DNA of 64,000 nt from contig NZ_JACHYN010000001.1 in assembly GCF_014192915.1 (NCBI RefSeq), positions 310,001 through 374,000 of the forward strand, in the 5' to 3' direction. How positions within the stretch are numbered: position 1 is the stretch's first letter; each line of letters begins with the position of its first letter. The stretch comes from Azospirillum sp. OGB3 (GTDB lineage Bacteria > Pseudomonadota > Alphaproteobacteria > Azospirillales > Azospirillaceae). Under the pieces are notes generated by a model that saw only the letters and a program-made list of their open reading frames with translations, was not told the origin of the DNA and did no database searches. The position numbers and the translations under genes are program-made. Of this stretch, positions 59,870-64,000 are shown piece by piece.

Positions 59870-59973
59870 TGCCCCCACCCTAACCCTCCCCCGCTGCGCA
59901 GGGGAGGGGACTGCCGCCGCCTCGCAATCATCTCCCTCCCCTGCGCAGCGGGGGAGAGCCGGGGTGGGGGCAA
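59870..59973. repeat. GC-rich palindromic intergenic repeat, copy C
   Basis: TGCCCCCACCCTAACCCTCC opens one arm, with hairpins CCCCGCTGCGCAGGGGAGGG and CTCCCCTGCGCAGCGGGGGA separated by about 30 bases, and the closing arm GGGGTGGGGGCAATG. It is related to copies at 15054 and 32600 and fills most of the 241-base gap between ndh and the sensor kinase gene. Confidence 0.78.
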
Positions 59974-60017
59974 TGCTCCCCAAAATGATGCTCATACGCA
60001 GTCCACGCACCCCGCCA

Positions 60018-61397
60018 TCACCGCGGCAGGGTCACCGTCACCCGCAGCCCCCCTTCCGGACGGTTCGCCAGCGCGATGTCGCCGCCGTGGCCGCGCACCA
60101 CCGTGCGGGCGGTGGCCAGACCCAGCCCCACCCCGCCGGTGTCGCGGGAGCGCGAACGCTCCAGGCGGTAGAAGGGGGCGAAGACCTTCTCGAACTCGGC
60201 CTCCGGGATGCCGGGGCCACCGTCCTCGATCTCCACCCGCAGCTCCCCGTCCACCGGCCGCAGGCGCACCGTGAAGCCGCCGCCATAGGCGATGGCGTTG
60301 TCCATCAGGTTGGCGAAGGCGCGGCGCAGGGCCACCGGGCGCCCATCCACGGTCGCGTGCGCCGGCCCCTCGTAGGCCGCCGCGTGGCCGGCGTCCACGC
60401 GGTCGTCGCACAGGCTCTGCAGCAGATCGGCGAGGTCGAGCGGGCCGCGCGGCTCGTGGTTGGCGTCGTCGCGGGCGAAGGCCAGCGTGGCGTTGATCAT
60501 CGCCGCCATCTCGTCGAGGTCGGCCAGCATCTTGCGCTGCATCTCCGGGTCCTCGACCAGCTCGGCGCGCAGCCGCAGGCGGGTCAACGGCGTGCGCAGG
60601 TCGTGGCTCATCGCCGCCAGCATCTGGGTGCGGTCGGCGACGAAGCGGGCCAGACGCGCCTGCATCCGGTTGAAGGCGCGGGTGGCGGCGCGCAGCTCCT
60701 GGGGGCCGGCCTCGGGCAGGGGCGGCGCCTCGCCGTCCACGCCCAGCCGCTCCGCCGCGTCGGCGAAGCGCGCGATGGGGGCGGTCATGCGGCGCGCGGT
60801 CCAGACCGAGACCAGAGCCACCGCCCCGACGATGCCGGCCATCCACAGCGCGAAGCGCAGCAGCCGGAACGGCCCCTCCAGCGGGTCGCCGCCGACGAAG
60901 GTCAGCCAGGACCCGTCCTTCAGCCCCACCGACAGCCGGACGTCGGTGCCCCATCGGTGCTCGTCCACCGGGAAGGGGCCGGGCATCGGGCGCTCCCGCC
61001 GGACCTCGACCACCACGGCGCGGTCGGGATCGTCCAGCTCGCCGCGGATGGCGCGGCGCAGCCGGTCGAAGGGGAAGCCCTCGCGCTGGTTGGCGAAGCG
61101 CGGCGTCTCGGGATTCCAATCCACCCGCAGCACGGGGTCGTCGATCGCCTTGACCAGCCGCCGCCGCTCCGGCGGCGGGGTGCTCTCGACGAGCTGGACG
61201 ATGGCGGTGACGCGCTGGACGAGGACGCGCATGCTGTGGGCCGGCGGCCCCGGAGGGCGGTCGGTCAGGTAGACCAGCGCGCTGACCGCCTGGGTCAGCA
61301 GCAGCGCCAGCACCACGGTCAGCACCAGCCGCGAGGCGATGCTGTCCGGCAGCCAGCGCCGGGCCACCAGCAGGCGGCTCCTGCGGGAGGTCTCCAT
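60018..61397 (-). CDS. EnvZ-type sensor histidine kinase
   Basis: A 459-residue kinase: TM1 about 21-44, a 130-residue periplasmic domain, TM2 about 181-199, HAMP (AAERLGVDGEAPPLPEAGPQ), HisKA with H265 (AMSHDLRTPLTRLRLRAELV), and HATPase with NLMDNAIAYGGG, EDGGPGIPEAEFEKVFAPFYRLERSRS and GVGLGLATAR. It pairs with the response regulator gene one base upstream (stop and start are separated by one base). EnvZ-like domain order suggests envelope stress sensing. Confidence 0.92.
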   Translation of the reverse strand: METSRRSRLLVARRWLPDSIASRLVLTVVLALLLTQAVSALVYLTDRPPGPPAHSMRVLVQRVTAIVQLVESTPPPERRRLVKAIDDPVLRVDWNPETPRFANQREGFPFDRLRRAIRGELDDPDRAVVVEVRRERPMPGPFPVDEHRWGTDVRLSVGLKDGSWLTFVGGDPLEGPFRLLRFALWMAGIVGAVALVSVWTARRMTAPIARFADAAERLGVDGEAPPLPEAGPQELRAATRAFNRMQARLARFVADRTQMLAAMSHDLRTPLTRLRLRAELVEDPEMQRKMLADLDEMAAMINATLAFARDDANHEPRGPLDLADLLQSLCDDRVDAGHAAAYEGPAHATVDGRPVALRRAFANLMDNAIAYGGGFTVRLRPVDGELRVEIEDGGPGIPEAEFEKVFAPFYRLERSRSRDTGGVGLGLATARTVVRGHGGDIALANRPEGGLRVTVTLPR

Positions 61398-61398
61398 A

Positions 61399-62133
61399 TC
61401 AGCCTCCCGTCACCGCCGGGGTGAACAGATAGCCGCCGCCGCGCACCGTCTTGATCATGGTGGGGTCGGCGGGGTCGGGTTCGATCTTGCGGCGCAGCCG
61501 GCTGACCTGCACGTCGATGGAGCGGTCGAAGGGCACCGCCGACCGTCCGCGCGCCAGATCGAGCAGCTGATCGCGGGTCAGCACCCGTTGCGGATGCTCC
61601 ACGAAGGCGACCAGCAGGTCGTATTCCCCGGCGGAGAGCTGGACCAGCACCCCGTCGGGCGAGCGCAGCTCCCGCTTGGCGAGGTCGAGCGTCCAGCCCT
61701 CGAAGCCCAGCGTCTTGCCGGTGGCGCCGCCGGCCACCGGCGGGCCGGAGGCGCGGCGCAGCACGGCCTTGACGCGGGCCAGAAGCTCGCGCGGGCTGAA
61801 GGGCTTCGCCAGATAGTCGTCGGCGCCCATCTCCAGCCCGACGATGCGGTCCGTCTCCTCGCCCATCGCGGTCAGCATGATGACCGGCGTCTGCGCCGTC
61901 TCGGGCGCGGCGCGCAGGCGGCGGCACAGGCTCAGCCCGTCCTCCCCCGGCATCATCAGGTCGAGAACGATCAGGTCCACGCGCGCGCTGTCCAGCGTGC
62001 GCATCATCTCCACCCCGTCCTTGGCCCCGGTGACGCGGAAGCCGTGCCGCGTCAGGAACTGCGACAGGAGGGTGCGGATTTCGCGGTCGTCGTCGACCAC
62101 CAGCAGGTGAGGTGTGCGGTCCATGGAACGCAT
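61399..62133 (-). CDS. OmpR-family response regulator
   Basis: A 244-residue regulator with receiver D58 (LIVLDLMMPGEDGLSLC), acidic pocket DDD (14-16), switch lysine in DDYLAKPFSPREL, and an OmpR/PhoB winged helix (ELRSPDGVLVQLSAGEYDLL, then RSIDVQVSRLRRKIEPDP and TVRGGGYLFTP). Its gene lies directly upstream of the kinase. A start three codons later (62124) is possible. A dyad element and a direct repeat in the divergent gap are likely binding sites. Confidence 0.93.
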   Translation of the reverse strand: MRSMDRTPHLLVVDDDREIRTLLSQFLTRHGFRVTGAKDGVEMMRTLDSARVDLIVLDLMMPGEDGLSLCRRLRAAPETAQTPVIMLTAMGEETDRIVGLEMGADDYLAKPFSPRELLARVKAVLRRASGPPVAGGATGKTLGFEGWTLDLAKRELRSPDGVLVQLSAGEYDLLVAFVEHPQRVLTRDQLLDLARGRSAVPFDRSIDVQVSRLRRKIEPDPADPTMIKTVRGGGYLFTPAVTGG

Positions 62134-62170
62134 GATCCGACGCGCGGGCGCCGGGGTGAAGAAGAAATGT

Positions 62171-62213
62171 GTAACGCCACGTTACGGGGAGGCCGGCTGT
62201 TACACAGCGTTAC
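62171..62213. promoter_or_regulatory. candidate response-regulator operator (GTTAC/GTAAC elements)
   Basis: A perfect dyad GTAACGCCACGTTAC (62171-62185) is followed 28 bases start-to-start by GTTACACAGCGTTAC (62199-62213), a direct repeat of GTTAC at ten-base spacing. OmpR/PhoB-type regulators bind ten-base direct repeats. The sites lie 98-140 bases before the Spy-like start and 38-80 bases before the regulator start, so they can serve both. Confidence 0.65.
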
Positions 62214-62310
62214 CAATTCACGCAAGGCCGGACATCAACCGGATACGTTGCCGGCCCATCATCGGGGTCATCGGGAACGCAAGACCCCGTCGATAACAAG
62301 GAGCATCCCC

Positions 62311-62868
62311 ATGAAACGCGCTATGATGACCACCGCCGCGCTGGTTCTCGGTCTCGGCCTCGCCGTGCCGGTCTTCGCCCAGCAGCAGCCGGGTCCCGGC
62401 GCCGGCCCTGGCCCCGGTCCGGACGGCGGCCGGCATTTCTCCCGGATGTGCGAGGATCAGGACGCCCGGCTGGCCGGCATGCTGGCCTTCGCCGAGAAGA
62501 AGCTGAACATCACCGACCAGCAGCGCGCCGCCTGGACCAAGTTCGCCGACACCGCGAAGGCGAGCCAGAAGCACACCCAGGATCTCTGCGCCAAGTACAA
62601 GGACCAGCCCATGCCCGCAGCGGCGCCTGCCCGGCTGGAGCGCATGGAGGCCATGATGTCGGCCCGCCTCGCCCAGCTTCAGGAGGTGCGCCCGGCGGCG
62701 ACCGACCTCTACGCCCAGCTCACCCCCGACCAGCAGAAGCAGGCCGACCGCTTCCTGAGCCGCGCCGGACACGGCATGGGCGGCGCGATGGGCGGCCCCG
62801 GCATGCGCCACCACGGCCCCGGCCATGGCCCCGGTCCGGGTCCCGACAAGGGCCCCCGCGGCGGCTGA
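62311..62868 (+). CDS. Spy/CpxP-like periplasmic LTxxQ protein
   Basis: A 185-residue protein with signal peptide (MMTTAALVLGLGLAVPVFAQ, cleavage near residue 24). Residues 50-155 are helical with LNITDQQRAAWTKFADTAKA and LYAQLTPDQQKQADRFLSRA, the two LTxxQ motifs of the Spy/CpxP family of envelope-stress chaperones. The N-terminal and C-terminal stretches are Gly/Pro/His-rich (HHGPGHGPGPGPD), which may bind metal. An AAGGAG site precedes the start. It is divergent from the OmpR/EnvZ pair, its likely regulator. Confidence 0.86.
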   Translation: MKRAMMTTAALVLGLGLAVPVFAQQQPGPGAGPGPGPDGGRHFSRMCEDQDARLAGMLAFAEKKLNITDQQRAAWTKFADTAKASQKHTQDLCAKYKDQPMPAAAPARLERMEAMMSARLAQLQEVRPAATDLYAQLTPDQQKQADRFLSRAGHGMGGAMGGPGMRHHGPGHGPGPGPDKGPRGG

Positions 62869-62906
62869 TCCCTTGCCTACTAGGGGGATGCTTTTACCCT
62901 CTTTAA

Positions 62907-62929
62907 CCCTCTCCCCGGAGGGGAGAGGG
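62907..62929. repeat. short GC-rich hairpin repeat, fragment E
   Basis: CCCTCTCCCC pairs with GGGGAGAGGG over GGA. It resembles one arm of the palindromic repeat family seen in other gaps and lies after the Spy-like gene. Confidence 0.55.
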
Positions 62930-62979
62930 GACTTCGAATGCAGACCCCCTGTCATACCTCCCGTCAGCCGTTGACGGAG

Positions 62980-63006
62980 CGGGCCGCCGGTTTCCCCGGC
63001 GGCCCG
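62980..63006. terminator. terminator between Spy-like gene and ferredoxin reductase gene
   Basis: CGGGCCGCCGG pairs with CCGGCGGCCCG over a five-base loop and is followed by TTTCCATTTT on the plus strand. It separates the two converging genes. Confidence 0.8.
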
Positions 63007-63024
63007 TTTCCATTTTGAGCCGGC

Positions 63025-64000
63025 TTACTCGGCGCCCGGAACGCCCTTGGAGGTCGAGTATTCGAAGTGCAGCGCCTCGCCCGGATGGACCAGCGGGTGG
63101 ATGGCGTGGGCCGCCTGCGCCGCCTCGGAGAAGCCGCAGAGGATCAGCTTCAGCTTGCCGGGGTAGGTGGCGATGTCGCCGATGGCGTAGACGCCGGGGG
63201 CGCTGGTGGCGCAGCCGGGCAGGCTGACGCCGATGTGGCTACGCTCCAGGTTCAGGCCCCACTCGGCGATCGGCCCCAGATTCATCGACAGGCCGAAGAA
63301 GGCGAGCAGCGCGTCGGCCGGCAGGTCCTTCTCCTCGCCGTCCAGCGTGGCGACGCGCACGGCGGACAGCTGGCCGTTCTCGCCCACCAGACCGGAGAGC
63401 TGATAGGGCACCACCATCTCCACCTTGCCCTCGCGGACCAGGACGTCCATGCGGGCGACGCTTTCCGGGGCGGCGCGGAACTTGGGCCGGCGGTGGACGA
63501 CATAGACCTTCTCCGCCACGTCGGCCAGCGACAGCGTCCAGTCCACGGCGGAGTCGCCGCCGCCGGCGATCACCACGCGCTTGCCGGCGAAGTCCTGCTT
63601 GCGCCGGACCATGTAGAAGACCGACGTGCCCTCATATTGCTCCAGCCCGTCCAGCGGCGGGCGGTTGGGGCCGAAGGCGCCGCAGCCGGCGGCGATGATC
63701 ACCGCCTGGGTGTCGATGCGGGTGCCGATGCTGGTCTCCACCAGCCAGCGCCCGTCGTCCGTCCGGGTCAGCTTCTCGACCTGCTGGCCCAGGTGAAAGG
63801 TCGGGCTGAAGGGGGCAGCCTGCTCCGCCAGCCGGTCGATCAGGTCGGCGGCCTCGATGGCCGGGTGGGCCGGGATGTCGTAGATCGGCTTTTCCGGGTA
63901 CAGCGCGGTGCACTGCCCGCCCACCATGTCCAGCGCGTCCACCACATGGCATCGCATCTTCAGCATGCCGCATTCGAACACGGCGAAGAGACCGACGGGG
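63025..64000 (-). CDS. ferredoxin-NADP reductase, thioredoxin-reductase-like, N-terminus cut by window edge
   Basis: The last 324 residues of a flavin reductase are present. VGGQCTALYPEKPIYDIPAH is the family hallmark after the FAD strand, VVIAGGGDSAVDWTLSLADV is the NADP fold without the CxxC of thioredoxin reductase, and APGVYAIGDIATYPGKLKLI the FAD-binding end. The lack of the active-site CxxC marks the ferredoxin/flavodoxin-NADP reductase branch (YumC-like). About 15-20 N-terminal residues with the first glycine loop lie outside the window. Confidence 0.9.
   Translation of the reverse strand, partial: PVGLFAVFECGMLKMRCHVVDALDMVGGQCTALYPEKPIYDIPAHPAIEAADLIDRLAEQAAPFSPTFHLGQQVEKLTRTDDGRWLVETSIGTRIDTQAVIIAAGCGAFGPNRPPLDGLEQYEGTSVFYMVRRKQDFAGKRVVIAGGGDSAVDWTLSLADVAEKVYVVHRRPKFRAAPESVARMDVLVREGKVEMVVPYQLSGLVGENGQLSAVRVATLDGEEKDLPADALLAFFGLSMNLGPIAEWGLNLERSHIGVSLPGCATSAPGVYAIGDIATYPGKLKLILCGFSEAAQAAHAIHPLVHPGEALHFEYSTSKGVPGAE

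Overview
The window is a gene-dense, roughly 70% GC stretch of an alphaproteobacterial chromosome. Gene content and order (secA beside a parvulin isomerase and argJ, the folC-accD-trpA-trpB run, double cold-shock proteins, a DivL-like PAS kinase, abundant two-component genes) point to Rhodospirillales, most likely Azospirillum or a close relative. This assignment comes from recognised protein families and codon use, not from a database search. I see no integrase, insertion sequence, prophage, CRISPR array or rRNA. The region reads as core chromosome with a few accessory cassettes.

Layout. 1-8.5 kb: housekeeping and small membrane genes (DUF485, DUF1178, two methyltransferases, nitrilase-grxC pair, comF, an orphan FliQ-like gene, a TauE/SafE exporter, a YflT-like protein, a CydP-like peptide, a periplasmic ankyrin protein, a CobD/CbiB-like protein). 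8.5-19.6 kb: RhlE-like helicase, mscL, secA, a periplasmic parvulin, argJ-GNAT-mutT and recQ. 19.6-26.7 kb: tRNA-Thr, a glycosyltransferase, an RG-repeat protein, a DMT transporter, a dctPQM TRAP cassette and an OmpA-domain protein. 26.7-31.4 kb: a three-gene type VI secretion set (tssL-OmpA, a short tssM, tagF) divergent from a STAS gene. 31.5-39.2 kb: luciferase-like oxidoreductase, msrB, dienelactone hydrolase, pgm, double cold-shock protein, two low-complexity proteins and a nucleotidyltransferase-metallophosphoesterase pair.

39.2-44.4 kb is the most interesting part. A periplasmic sulfite-oxidase-fold protein without any cysteine in its mature part overlaps a membrane histidine kinase. 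They are followed on the same strand by folE (GTP cyclohydrolase I) and a DMT exporter, and divergently by an HPPK-like gene that converges on a FolM/PTR1-type pteridine reductase. These are the parts list of a PruA/PruR-type pterin-sensing pathway, here apparently wired to a histidine kinase, with its own pterin synthesis genes and possibly an exporter. tRNA-Arg and an unusual acidic zinc-ribbon protein with five short helical repeats follow.

46.4-64 kb: folC, accD, trpA, trpB; a lone amino-acid-type periplasmic binding protein divergent from a TorS-like hybrid kinase; a DivL-like PAS kinase with a degraded ATPase domain; a type II NADH dehydrogenase; an OmpR/EnvZ-type pair divergent from a Spy/CpxP-like periplasmic protein with a clear dyad operator between them; and a ferredoxin-NADP reductase running off the end. 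A GC-rich palindromic intergenic repeat occurs in several gaps, and converging genes share strong bidirectional terminators.
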